Shown piece after piece: positions 48,427 through 60,463 of a stretch of DNA of 64,000 nucleotides. The translations under genes were made by a program, and so were the position numbers. Below the pieces are notes generated by a model, which worked only from the letters and a program-made list of their open reading frames with translations, was not told the origin of the DNA and ran no database searches. Position 1 is the first letter of the stretch, and every line of letters starts with the position of its first letter. Source of the DNA: Nicotiana tabacum (taxonomy: Eukaryota > Streptophyta > Magnoliopsida > Solanales > Solanaceae); the NCBI RefSeq assembly GCF_000715075.1, contig NC_134103.1:54614730-54678729 (forward strand), written 5' to 3'.

Positions 48427-51400
48427 ATGTTATACAGTCTGGAGTTATGAGGGTTTTGAGGGATTCTTTCATGTTATTTAATTTGTGGAACAAAGTAGAT
48501 TCTCATGTCTTGTTGACGAGTTCAGACTCGGGAAGATTAAGTGATTGCATAGCAGTTGTGGTTGTGAAAGAGTAAAGAGAGATGCCAATTTGAGGCTAAG
48601 CATGTGGGTTATCTCTTGCGGGGTGGTCTACGAATATGTGATCCTTATGATGTTGTGTGGAGAGTTTCTTTCTACCAGAGGGTACATTTGTTGCGATTTG
48701 AGTAGAGGTTGGTTGAGAAAGTGGGCATGACTGTCACGAAGGTGAATGCGAGCTTAGCAGATAATTGGAGGCATTTTATGGGTCGTGTTGCATGAGCTTG
48801 TGAAGAATTTGGTTGAATCTCACTGCAGGATTATGGCAGTAGTAGACTATGGGTATTGTGAGTTATCAGATGTTTTGTTCTATGGCTTCTAGCCAAGTGG
48901 GGAGTCTACTATTGACTATCCGATTGCGGTGACATGTTATAATAATTTCAGCCTGAGGCATGTTTGGAAATCAGTTATGACTTGAAGATGTTGATTTTGA
49001 GGATGACTCGAGTAAGGAATTTCTGGATGCATTACGTGTTACACTTTATGGATACATGGAAATCTTGGAATGATTTGAGTCTGTTATTCATGATGGAGGT
49101 AATGTGCTAAGAAAAGGGATTCGCTCAGTTGCGTTAAGGTGGGGTTACTTCTTGGGGTGTTGGTGTGCTAATGGAGCATATGTTGTTCGACTCGATTGGG
49201 CGGTGCATTTGAGATTAGAGCAGGGTGTATGACTCTCGAGAAGGTTCTAATGGGTTCAAGATTCATATGTGGCATTTGAAAATTTTTCGAATTTGTATAT
49301 GGCTAAGATATGAGATTTGCACCAGATGGTGTCTTGCGGTATTTCTGTATCACTATGGATTCTACATTTCAGCATCAAAAAGGTAAAAGAAACAACTTTA
49401 AATCCACATAAGGTCTCTTCAGAGTAGGTGTCTCGGTTGTGGTACTTTTAGGGTGCTTAAGTGGGAATACAACAGCTTATGGGCCTTAGGGCGGTGTGGT
49501 TTTATGCTAGGATCTCTTGTGGCGAGCTTTAGGTAAGGATCGTGGTGTTCTGGCAAGAAGAAGTGTCAATTTGAGGTAATTCAGGAGGAACTCGGAGAAA
49601 TAGTACAGATTGGTAGTAGGTTGAATCAGCACGGTAATGCATATATGATTGGTCCTTTGGGTTCTTATGATGTGGTGAGTCTCTCCAGGTATTTTGTGGC
49701 GATACTCTTGGGTTTGGAGACCTTCGTGGCTTGGTTGAGTTAGAAAGATTCAGTTCTGGTGGCTTGGTTATATGCACATGGGTTTCGAAGTGTTCTCGAT
49801 GATTTCTGCCACAATTTGAGATGGATATTATCTACAAGTATGAGGAGTATGTTGTGTACTGTGATTTTCTCCTGAATGGGATCAAGTGGAAGGTTTCTAG
49901 CTAATTGAGTATGTGTTCTACTTGTGACTCAGAGTTGATAATGAGATTCTCATGTTTTCATATGATGGCCTAATAGAGGCGGTGCGTGGTGTGAGATTGG
50001 GATTTGCATATGCAAGTATATGGTTCAGTTTCAAAAGGAAGGTCATGAGTTTATGCAGCACAGATGATTTCAGATGGTGAGAAAAATGTTGGCACTATTT
50101 GGTATTACCTGAGATGAGTGTACATTCAGAAGGCACGCTAAGTTTTGACTTACAGATGCTTCATTTATATTGCGGTACTCGCCTGGTTGATCGACTACTG
50201 ATATCAGATTTTTGCTATATGGCACAGGAGAATTATAGAAGTATTTCTCATGGGATGATTTTGTATGATTAGATGTGTTAGTCGTATGAGTGGTGGAGTT
50301 GGGATCGTCTATGGTGATTCATGTGTTCTATAGATTTGGAGAGTGGGAGTTCTCAGAAGGAGATCGTTTTTGGGTGCAAACTGTGAAGATGTGGCCAAAG
50401 TTAGCCAGATGGTAGTATGTGTTTTGGTTAGGTCATTGTAGACTTTTGGAGGGTTATTTATCTATTTGTGGATGATCGGGGTTGATTTGGCGGATCATTA
50501 GAAGGCCTAATGAGGATGTGTATTCTACACTGGGTCGGATTGGTTGCCTCTGTACTGTTGTTGTTGAGCGATGTACCATTCAGTTAGAATTGATCTTATT
50601 CGTATCTGATATGTTCTATGTGTTACTCTTCTATGCTACAATGGGTTGTGATCTATTGGTTACTTGCACATTAGATGTGTTTTTGTTTAGGTCGTGCGGT
50701 GAAATTCGAGCGAGATGGTTATTGGGGTGTTGAATGGCTGATTGTGCCTTGGATTTGGTCATTCCTATTGGTGGTATATTGTGCTATCCATTTTTCCATG
50801 GTTATAGTCATGCACTTCGTGTATTTGATGTTGAATTGCATGTGGTTATTGATTTTGAGCATTGTGGCTTGAGGTTCATATGGACCGGTGGTTGGATATG
50901 GTCACGCATTGTAGCTAGGTTATTTTGGGATATGATCCTTTGTGATAGATTCGTGGGTCTTGGATCTACTATGTGTGATGGGTTCATAGCATTGCGTTTG
51001 TGGTGGTACTTTTTGAGCTTGCGAGACGGTTATTTCATTTGAGTCATTTTCCATGTTGAATACATTTGAATGGTTACTTATATGGTGCGCGGATTGCAAG
51101 GTTTGTGGCTTTAGATTGTATTGGTGTGGCATGTTAGTAGAATAGCTGTGTTTGATGAAGTAAGGTCATTGGACCTAGAATGGATATTATCCTATTTAAT
51201 TACAGTATGTTTGGAAGAATGATATCGGAAGTCGCTTAGAATATGGCTTTGGTTTTGGTCGAACGAGAGAGAGAGAGCTCCATGACTTGTTGGTCTGATG
51301 AGTGGTTATGAGTTTTTGCGTGTTTCTTTCATCATCGGCAGCGTACGAAGGTTTTGAGCGAGGTTTTATATGATATGAGGATTTTTACCGATACCGGGTT

Positions 51401-51760
51401 TGTTTTTTAGCAGCGATGGTGATAAGAAATTATTGCTACGAGTATGCGGGTTATGTGCTATATCATGTGATTACATATTGGTTCATGGTTATGATTTGAT
51501 ACAGCTTGTTCAGACTTATACAGTGTGTAGATGCGAGATTCGGGTCTTGTAAGGAATTTCGGATGTTGGAAATTGGATACCAAGGTTTATGGGCTAAGTG
51601 CGAGGAAGAATCTTCGGTTATGTTGTATTGACGAGATTATATGGATTGGGGTGACATGGTTTAACCCCCGGGTATGTGCAAGGTGGGTTTACACAGTGAA
51701 TTGATTGCTCTGGAATGACTCTTGGCACGTTCGAGGAACGTATGTTTAAGTGGGGGAGAA
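48427..51760 (+). mobile_element. Non-coding internal region of Y
   Basis: 3.3 kb with T/G-rich plus strand and no coding frame above about 100 codons. It ends with 'ttcgaggaacgtatgtttaa' and the polypurine tract AAGTGGGGGAGAA directly before a Y LTR, so it is Gypsy-type internal DNA. Gag and pol motifs are not recognisable in any frame. Either a second non-autonomous (LARD-like) family or a very decayed element; the start, with its primer site, is missing. Confidence 0.6.
51748..51760 (+). promoter_or_regulatory. Polypurine tract of Y
   Basis: AAGTGGGGGAGAA immediately before TGTAACGATCC. Same type as the tract of LTR C. Confidence 0.8.
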
Positions 51761-52479
51761 TGTAACGATCCAACCGGTCGTTTTGAGCATTTGCATTCCG
51801 TTCAGCTATTTGAAGCATTGAGTAGTTTCATATGATGTATTATGACTTTTGTGTATCGTCGGTTTTGGTTTTCGGGTGATTCGGAATTAGTTTGGAAGAA
51901 TGAATTTCATATTTGAAGCTTTAAGTTGGAAGAGTTGACCAAGTTTGACTTTTGTGTATTTGACCCCGGAACGGAGTTTTGATGGTTCCGTTAGGTCCAG
52001 ATGATAATTTTGAACACGGGTATATGCCCGGATTTGCATTTGGGTATTTCTAGGAGGTTTCGGCACTAATTGGCAAAATTTGGAAATTTGAAAGGTTTGG
52101 AATGTTCATAAGTTTGACCAAGAGTTGACTTTGATGATATCGGGTTCGAATTGTTGTTCCGGGAGATGGAATAGGTTCGTTATGTCATTTGGAACTTGTA
52201 TGAAAAATTTTGATTCATTTCGGATTGGTTAGGCTTGAATTGGACGCTTGGTTCGAAACTTGAAGTATATGAACTTAAGACATTGATCTTGATCGACGAT
52301 TCATGGTTTTGTTGTTAATATGTGTGATTTGAGGACTCGAGTAGGTCCGTAAAATATTTTGAGACTTGTTGGTATGTTCAGACGGGGTCCCGAGGGGCTC
52401 GGGTGAGTTTTGGGGTGGGTGGTTTTGAACCATTTCTAAGACATTTTTAGATCTTGGTTTTTAGCTACAGGGTGTACAT

Positions 52480-52810
52480 TGCGATTGCAGAGAATTGGCC
52501 GCGATCGCGATGAGTAAAAGGAAAAGGGGCACCTGTGAATCGCGTTCGCGAAGGGTTCTTCACGTTCACGAAGAAGAAATTCTGATGTCACTGAGCTGAC
52601 TTCGGAAGCTTATATCTTGTAATCTATAAGTAATTTGGAGATAATCCAAAAACAAAAGTTGTAGCCCTTTGTGTCTAGTTTTCAGCAAATCAAACCGTTT
52701 ATCATTTGCAGTTTTATACAAAAGGTTATGGCCATTATACTATAGGCTATCTGAGAAGAATCTGTGCTGGAAAATTTTTGAATCGCAATCGCAAGGTTGG
52801 TGACTGCGAT
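52480..52810. repeat. Quasi-palindrome words (GCGATCGCG type), loose cluster
   Basis: Two groups of words: ttgcgattgcag, ggccgcgatcgcgatg, aatcgcgttcgcgaagg and ttcacgttcacgaag at 52480-52580, then gaatcgcaatcgcaagg at 52780-52810. Some, such as gcgatcgc, are exact palindromes. Begins about 720 bp from the LTR start. Confidence 0.7.
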
Positions 52811-53868
52811 CATGAAGGTTACCTCTGGAGCAGTGTTTAAACTACTCTATTTTGAAGGTCTTGGTCATTTTATCATATTTTGAGCTATGGAGCTCGGATT
52901 TGGGCGATTTTGGAGGCGATTTTTACCACATGGATTGGGGTAAATATTTTCTACTCAGTGTTGATTTAACCCGTAATTTCATCTTCGATTTTGGTAATTA
53001 ATTGGTGAGTTTGAAAGAGAAATTGGGGGGGTTTTGTCTAAATTTTCCTAATGTGAATTTTTGAGTTTTGAATATCGATTTGGAGTCAGATTTGAGTGAA
53101 ATTAGTATGGCTGGACTTGTAATTGAATGGGTTGTCGGATTTTGTAGGTTTTGTTGGGTTCCGAGGTGCGGGCCCAAATTTGAATCTTTGGTTGACTTTG
53201 GGCTTTTGATTAAATATTCGACCTTTATCGATCGGGTTTGTTTCCTTTGGCATTATTTAATGTTTTTGAGTTGCTTTTGGCTAGTTTCGAGGCGTTCGGA
53301 GATCGATACGAATGGGATGGCATTTCTAGAGTATTCTTTGGCTTGTTCGGTATTGGATTTGGCTTGTTCGAGGTAAGTAACATATCTAAACTTGAATTTG
53401 AGGGTATTTAACCCTGGGGACTATGTTATAAGAGATGTATTGAGGTGGCGCACATGCTAGGTGACAAGCCCGTGGGCGTGCACCGGGGAAATCATGATTT
53501 TAGTTGACTATTCAGCTATGACCTAACTTGTTTTGCTGTTATATCTTGTTACATCCATGTTCTCCCTACTTGTTTGATTATATGAGTTGTGAATCATGTT
53601 AGAAATCATGTTTAGCTCATGTGCTTATTCGGTTGAGACCTAATGAGGCTATCTTCGTTGTTTTGAGTTATCTGCTTTAACTGTAATTAAATACTCAGTC
53701 ATGATTCTTCATTTGCATAGCATATCTCACTCTCTGTTCATCATTCATTGTTACATCACATGTTATCAATGTTTGGGCTGAGTGGTACTAGAATGTGAGC
53801 CCTTGAGACTAGAGAGATTGATGATTGAGTTGGGGCCTGAGAGCCGTGTTATGAGTGATATTGAGGAT

Positions 53869-54085
53869 CGGGTTGCATGCCGTAGCAGGCCATATCGGCT
53901 TTATATCTATTATTATTATTATTATTATTATTATGGATCGGGTTTCACGCCGCAGCAGGCCTTATAGGCTTTATTTATTATAATTATGCATCAGGTTGTA
54001 CGCTGCAGCAGGCCTTATAGGCTTTATTATTATTATTATTTATGGGATCGGGTTGCACGCTACAACAGGCCATATTGGCTTTATA
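53869..54085. repeat. Four-copy tandem repeat with ATT tracts
   Basis: Units of about 50-65 bp: 'ggatcgggttgcatgccg' ... 'gcaggccatatcggcttta' followed by ATT runs (longest 53908-53934). Units include short palindromic words such as GCTGCAGC and GCCTTATAGGC. Confidence 0.85.
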
Positions 54086-55439
54086 CTAGCGCTTGGGCAG
54101 GATCCGCCCCTCTGGAGTCTGATATACCAGCATGAGCGCAGGTACCGTACAATGTTGAGTGGGAGTTTGAGGCAGGCAGATTGAGTATTCTGTGAGTGTG
54201 AGTACTTGGGAATATCACCATGAAATCATTCATTTGACATGCATACTTGGCATGTAGGCATAGAGATACATTTTTCCTTATGCTACACAGTGTTGCGATA
54301 TTCATGATTTGACATGTATATTGAGATGTGTATATTCCTCATACTAGATGGTATATGATAAGTGATGACTTGACATGCATATTGACTTGTAGGCATAGTG
54401 ATCTACTTCCCTCATGCTTTTTGATAATGAAATATCTTACATGTTGAAAGTTTGGGAAAAATCACAGTTTTCTGATATACTCATATTTTGATAATTTCGG
54501 TGAAAGATTTGGGTTTTATAGTTATACCTGAAAAGCATGCCTATTTTCCGTAACTGTGAACGAGTTGAGCATAATATCTTTGAGTTATTACTTGTACTGC
54601 TTTTATTATATTGTTACAAGTTATTCTTTACTATTGGTGTTGGACTCTGACCATTTTTCCGAGCTCGTCACTGCTTTCAACCTAAGGTTAAGTTTTTTAC
54701 TTATTGAGTACATGGAGTCGGTTGTACTCATACTACACTTCTGCACCTTGCGTGTAGATTTTGGAGTTGATGTTGCTGTGTATGGCGAGAGCTGGCATTG
54801 GAGATGTACCTGCGTTCCGGTTATAGCTGCCTCTTGTTCTTGGTAGCTTTAGATTTATAAATCTGTTTATGTACATTTCGAACAGATGATATATTTATTT
54901 CATACCAGCTTTGCGAACTCTAAGTCTTAGAATCTCATGATTTGTACTACCGGTCCTTGGGTTGTTATATAAAAGTTCAGCTATTTCATTATTTATTTTC
55001 TTAGTAAATCTCATTTGAATTGGATTATTTTTAATTTGCTTACATAGCGGGTTGGGTTAGGTGTCATCACGGCTAGTGGATTTTGGATCATGACAAGTGG
55101 AGACTTGAGGTATAGTTGCACGGTGTCCGCAGCCCTGAAGTCCTATTTCTCTATCATCATAGCTGTTTACTTTGATTCGAACAGTTATGTTTTATTCAGA
55201 CTATTATCTGTAGTACTCTAGACACTCATGTATTCGTGACACCAGTTTCTGGGATTGTATTTGGATTATGTCATTTATTAGTTTATCACTTTAGTTCAGA
55301 CTATTCAGTTTTATCGTTATCATTTGATATGAATTGTTAAAATGGTTAATAATTATAGCTAATGTTGGCTTGCCTAGCAAGTGAAATGTTAGGTGCCATC
55401 ATGGTCCCGAGGGTGGAAATTTCCGGTCGTGACAGCTAT

Positions 55440-58400
55440 TGTCACGACCCAAAACTCAACATATCGTGAAGCTAAACTATCACAGTACAATGCAAGCCGA
55501 CAACCACAAATAACAATGCATTTTTAAATTGAAAACAAGATAAAATAGGTTGAACAGTAATAACTCTCATAAATAGTCAATAAGAAAATACTGCGACTCA
55601 AATACAAAATTCCCAAAAATTCGAGTGTCACTAAGTACATGAGCATCTAAATAACAATACGGTCAAAACTTCAAATACAACTGTCTGGAAAGATAGAACA
55701 GTGCTAAAATAAAAGAAAAGAAGGAGAGTCGAGGTCTGCGTATGCTAAGGCAGCTACCTCAATAGTCTCTAAACAGATGCAGCTCCAAATCTAGCAGCTG
55801 TCGTGTCCAGAAGTACCTGGATCTGCACATGAAGTGCAGAGTGTAGTATGAGTACAACCGACCCAATGTACTCAATAAGTAACAGGACTAACCTTGGGCT
55901 AAAAGCTGTGACGAGCTCAGATAGGTACCGTCCAAATCCATATTATAACAGTATAGATATGATAGGAAAAAATGGTAGTAATAACTCAGAGAAATATCAT
56001 AATCAGTTTGTACACAGTACAGAAATGTAGATATGCTTTCAAGTTTAACAATTTAAGTTCAACACGGATAAAATATGCCAAGTATGACTGACATGAGGAA
56101 TGTTACATCTCTATATCTACATGTCAAATATGCATGTCAATTGTAATGTAACACAGTGATAAAGTCATATAAATACTCTCGGAGTATTCAATCTCACTTA
56201 GCACACTCAATCACTCAGTACTCCCAGTCACGCAGTACTCCCAATCACTCAGCACTCTCAATAACTCGGCACTCCCACTAAGTAGGTACCTACGCTCACT
56301 GCTGGTGTGTCAGACTCCAGAGGGGCGGATCAATAAAGCGCTAATATAAGCCAAGCATGGCATGAATTAATAAAGCCTGTTGTGGCATGCAGCCCGATCC
56401 CTTAAATATCACTCACAATCAGGCCATCGGCCTCACTCAGTCATCAATCTTTCCAGTCTCTCAGGCTCACAAATCTCATGACAATCAACTCAAACAATGA
56501 TAATATGATGTAGCAATAAATGGCAGCGGAGACTGAGATATGATATGCAAGTGATAGATGTGACTGAGTACATAATTGCAAATTAAGCAAATAATTAAAC
56601 AACAAAACGACCTCTGTGGGTCCCAATAGTACCAGCATATAGCCTAAACATGATTTCAAACATGAATAACATCTCAATTTCTCTAACACATAGAGAATAC
56701 ATGAATAATAACAAGATTAGATGACTACACAGTTCCATGGAATCAACTGAATCACAATTACTACGGTGCACGCCCATATGCCCGTCACCTAGCATGTGCG
56801 TCACCTCAACACCAACCACACAACACGTATTTCATGGATTCATACCCTCAGAACTAAGTTTAGAAGTGTAACATACTTCAACCCGCGCAAATCTCTACTC
56901 CAACAAGCCCTTGCCTCGCGAATCGGCCTCTAAATGACTCGAATCTAGCCACAAACAAGTTAATACAATTAACACAAGCTATAGGAATTAATTCCATATG
57001 ATAAATCTAGGTTCTTTAACAAAAGTCAAAAAGTTAACCAAAAGGTTAACCCTGGGCACACGTCTCGGAAGCTAATAAAATTTACAAAATCCGAACACCC
57101 ATTCAATAACGCGTCCAACCATATCAAAATTACCCAATTCCGACATCAAATCGTCACTCAAATTCCCAAATCTTACTCTCCAATTCCTAGTCCAAAATTC
57201 CCCAAATTCTACCTTAAAACACATAATCTAGGTGGGAAATTCAATGGGTATTCAATATTAATGGATAAAAATGACTAAAAGTTGCTTACCTCTTGAAATT
57301 TAGTGAAACCCCTCTTAAAATCGCCTCCAACCGAGCTTGCAAAGTCCAAAAATGAGAAGAACCTCAAAACCCTCGATTTTTTTATTCTGCCCAGGCATTT
57401 TCGCACCTGCGGACTCCCCAGCCGCACCTGCAGCTCCGCTTCTGCGGAAAAAGTTCTGCTTCTGCGGAATCCACATAAGGACCCGACCAGCCGCACCTGC
57501 GGCCCAACCCTCACACCTGCGAGACCGCTTCTACTGCCCATCCTTTGCTTCCGAGCATCCACGCCTGCGCATTCCATTCCGCTTCTGCGATTGCCAGCCA
57601 CATCTACCAAACTCCGCATCTGCGGAGACTTGTCGCATCCGCGGGCTCGCAGATGCGGAAAACTTCCTCGCACCTGCGACCACTGCCCAACTCTCACAAG
57701 GCCGCACCTTCTACCCTAGGCTCTCTTCTGCGGTAGCGCACCTGCGATCAATCCTCCGCAGGTGCGATCGCACAAGACCACCAACAACTCAACAACTCCT
57801 CTAAGTCCAATTTCAATCCGATAACCATCTGAAATCCACCTGAGGCCCCCGGGACCTCAACAAAACATACCAACAAGTCCTAAAACATCATATAAACTCG
57901 CTTGAAACCTTAAATCACATCAAACAACACTAAAATCATGAATCACACATCAATTCAAGCCTAATCAACTTATGAACTTCTAACTTCTAAAAACAAATGC
58001 CGAAACATACCAAACCAACTCCGATTGACCTCCAATTTTGCGCCCAAGTCATAAATGACACAACGGACCTATTCCAACTTCCAAAAATAAAATCTGAGCT
58101 CGGTAACCATAAAGTCAATTCTCGGTTACACCTCTCAACTCTCCAAACTTTAACTTTTCAAACTTTCGCCAATTCAAGCCAAATTCATCTGCGGACCTCC
58201 AAATCAATATATGGACACACTCCTAAGTCCAAAATCACCATACGGAGCTATCGGGACTATCAAAGCTCCATTTCAAGTGTCATTTATACATAAGTCAACA
58301 TCCGGTCAACTCTTTCAACTTAGGCTTCCAACCTTGGGACTAAGTGTCCCAACTCATTTCGAAACATCCCCGGAACCAAACCAACCACCCCAGCAAGTCA

Positions 58401-58482
58401 CATAACAACAAATGGTCACGGAATAAGAAATAAATGGGGGAACGGGGCTATAATACTCAAAACAACCGGCTGGATCGTTACA
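55440..58482 (-). mobile_element. Solo Y-type LTR, minus strand
   Basis: 3043 bp from 'tgtcacgacccaaaac' to 'tggatcgttaca' on the plus strand. No internal region on either side. Flanks are gctat (55435-55439) and gccat (58483-58487), one mismatch. It carries the landmarks of the Y LTR in inverse order, including a donor-like GAG|GTAAGCAAC at 57288 and a dense quasi-palindrome cluster. It faces the Y 3' LTR head to head across five bases. Confidence 0.8.
57398..57775. repeat. Quasi-palindrome cluster (CGCACCTGCGG / CGCTTCTGCGG)
   Basis: About twenty words of the form CGC-N4-GCG (cgcacctgcgg, cgcttctgcgg, cgcatctgcgg) packed into 380 bp. They create long open frames on both strands (for example 57275-57697 minus and 57337-57804 plus) that are composition artefacts. 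Confidence 0.9.
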
Positions 58483-59480
58483 GCCATGTATAGTCATCAC
58501 CAACACATATGAGGTAATAGCTACAGAAGAAAAACAATGCTAAGGTAATGGACTATTTATCATGAAGAAAGTGGACTGTTGAAGTACAATAACATGTTTA
58601 GAATAAATTATGTACAACTTATATACATAATAAATACAATATGTTTGTTATGGTTTAGAAGATAGATAAAGACAACATTATGTTTCTTACCTTGTTGCAC
58701 TGGACTTTTTCACCCTAAATTGGAACTTATTAATGACAGTATAGTGTTTCATTGCACTAACAATTATTTGCTTGTCTTGGTAAACTTGCCCTTCATTAAT
58801 GTTTTCGGCGAATGTTATGTTACTATTATACTTTCATACTCCACAATGGCCGGAGATGTTGGCATATCAATTAGCTTGACTGTTTCCGATACTTCTCTAA
58901 ATGTATTAGAATTGCTCGACAATTGCATCACACTACTATTACCATAATCAGAAGTACTTGCATTCATTTAAAAGTAGAGTATTTTAAACTTTTGTATATT
59001 CAGATGTTTAATAAGTTAATGAAATTGTACATGAATTGTAGTTTTTTTGTTAATAATTTGTATGCATTTATGTTCTAGTAATTTTTTTATGTTTTTAAGT
59101 TTGTAGGAATGTTATTTTTGAATGCACGTTGTTAAATGTTACAGTGTAAACAACTAATATGTCAATTATTTGTATGAATCACATGAAATTGTAGTTATGT
59201 TGTTGATAATTTGTATAAATTGATAATATACCAGAAATCACTCTGCCGTACTTATATTAAAGTTATTTTTAAATAAAACTTGTTTACTGTAATAGTTCAG
59301 GCAACCGATATGTATGAATTTTGTAGGAAATTTGTATTTACAAAACATGTAGAAAACAATTCAAACCTGCAATGGTGCTAGCGTTCGATGAACTCCACTC
59401 CAAATTGAAATCCTTTACTGTTATACACATAAGATACATTCCTAAATCCTTGTTATCCTTTTTCATCTCCATATAGACCT
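58483..59480 (-). pseudogene. MULE transposase, N-terminal exons
   Basis: Minus strand: an upstream exon near 59480-59363 encodes QVYMEMKKDNKDLGMYLMC and TVKDFNLEWSSSNAST, ending GCAG|GTTTG like a splice donor. A second exon around 58967-58700 encodes SPAIVEYES, NINEGQVYQDKQIIVSAMKHY and a FQFRVKKSS-like end, the typical 'expand and filter' N-terminal block of plant MULEs (a MuDR-type domain). Coding then runs to CVGDDYTW at 58483, where the Y nest starts. The frame continues at 27677 on the other side of the nest. Function lost. Confidence 0.75.
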
Positions 59481-60463
59481 GCACATGTATACTCATAAAA
59501 CAGTACAGTTAAACTTGTAACGTGATTTTAGATAAGCGAATCGATTTAATCTCAAAATTATAAATAAATTAAATAAAATGCAAGACTTAGTATTGAAATC
59601 GAGATAAGACAACAAATAGCTTGGTTCCAGGAGCAAAGCTTCTGAAGGCAGCAATAAGAATATCAATAGATAGGAAATAAAGTATTATTGAGCTTAGAAT
59701 AATATGTAGCATAATTTTGTCAGAAAATTCGCGCCCCTTACAATGGCTGTTCAAGTCACTATTTATAGCTACGCCTAGGGAACAAGGTCCAGATCAAACC
59801 CCTCTTAAATGACAATTATGGGGGGCATTAATGAATATGTAACGGCAGGCTATTAATGCCAAAATTTACTATAACGGATTATGTATTTAATACTAAAGAA
59901 TATCTTTCATTGAATGTCATCGGGTGGCAAACATTCGTTTGTCTTCATTAGCAATATTCCCTTCAGGGTCTTCCCAGTGCCAACCGAAGTTGCTGTCCCC
60001 AGTCTTGGTTTCTACTTTCCTCGCTTTCCGTCTGTCTCCGGTTCCCTGTGTCGCTCTATTATTTGAGTATTTAATACGAATCAATTTTACCCTATATAGA
60101 TAATCCCCCTGCTTTCCGGTGGTACATCTTTGTGTCATCGGAAATTTGGTGAAGATACCTTTCTTGGCGGAAACTTTTCTGATCCCTTCTGAAAAGTTTC
60201 TAACGCTTGATTAGACGCATGTCTCTCTGCATTTAATTCCCCGAATATGTGTAACTATACGATTTAGCAATACTTTTGTCGGTTCTCGAGGTAATCATGG
60301 CCACGATTTTGGCTGCCTATTCCTTTACTTATACGCCTCATTCTTCTTCTTTTACAAATCACAGTTTTTCAAACTCTCTCAACTTCTTTGCACTCAAATC
60401 TTTCTTGCTTTCACTCTTCTTTAATCTTCTTCTTCAAAGAACTTTTATTACCTTCTGCTAACC
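59481..60463. other. Non-coding spacer upstream of the Transposase_28-like gene
   Basis: No coding frame. A TATA-like 'ccctatatagataa' (60090-60103, plus) lies about 360 bp before the ATG at 60464, and 60300-60463 is a C/T-rich leader (many tct and ttc), as in plant 5' untranslated regions. On the minus strand 'ctataaatagtgacttg' (about 59756-59772) is a second TATA-like site pointing left toward the MULE exons. I cannot assign the DNA between them; it may be LTR-derived. Confidence 0.4.

Larger units (their letters stand above)
51761..55434 (+). mobile_element. 3' LTR of Y
   Basis: From TGTAACGATCCAACC to TTCCGGTCGTGACA, 3674 bp. Contains a quasi-palindrome cluster (52480-52810: gattgcag, 'ggccgcgatcgcgatg', 'atcgcgttcgcgaagg'), a donor-like GAG|GTAAGTAAC at 53373, a four-copy tandem repeat with ATT microsatellites (53869-54085), and a duplicated tail: LTR-end-like sequence stops at 55095 ('tttggatcatgaca') and again at 55434. 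Longer than the solo LTR at 55440 by about 630 bp, partly because of the tail. Confidence 0.75.
27683..58482. mobile_element. Y nest: about 30.8 kb insertion splitting the MULE gene
   Basis: Left edge TGTGATGACCC (27683) and right edge GATCGTTACA (58482) are both Y-type LTR ends. The flanking 5 bp are gccat on both sides (27678-27682 and 58483-58487). MULE codons upstream and downstream are in the same frame when one target copy and the nest are ignored. The nest contains a Y element (plus), nested Z, C, X2 and X3, and a solo Y-type LTR (minus). The simplest reading is one original Y insertion that later received the others. Confidence 0.75.

Noticed and set aside
50482..51042. Hydrophobic ORFs of 65-102 codons that look like membrane proteins
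   Set aside because: The region is T/G-rich non-coding Y internal DNA. Such composition gives Leu/Val/Phe/Cys-rich frames by chance, and three overlap in different frames.
53068..53376. 102-codon ORF ending at the splice-donor-like site in the Y LTR
   Set aside because: It attracted attention as a possible first exon, but the homologous part of the solo LTR at 55440-58482 has no matching frame.
57275..57804. Overlapping ORFs of 138-155 codons on both strands
   Set aside because: They coincide with the CGC-N4-GCG cluster, have extreme Ser/Arg/Pro/Cys content, and are absent from the homologous LTR at 51761-55434.
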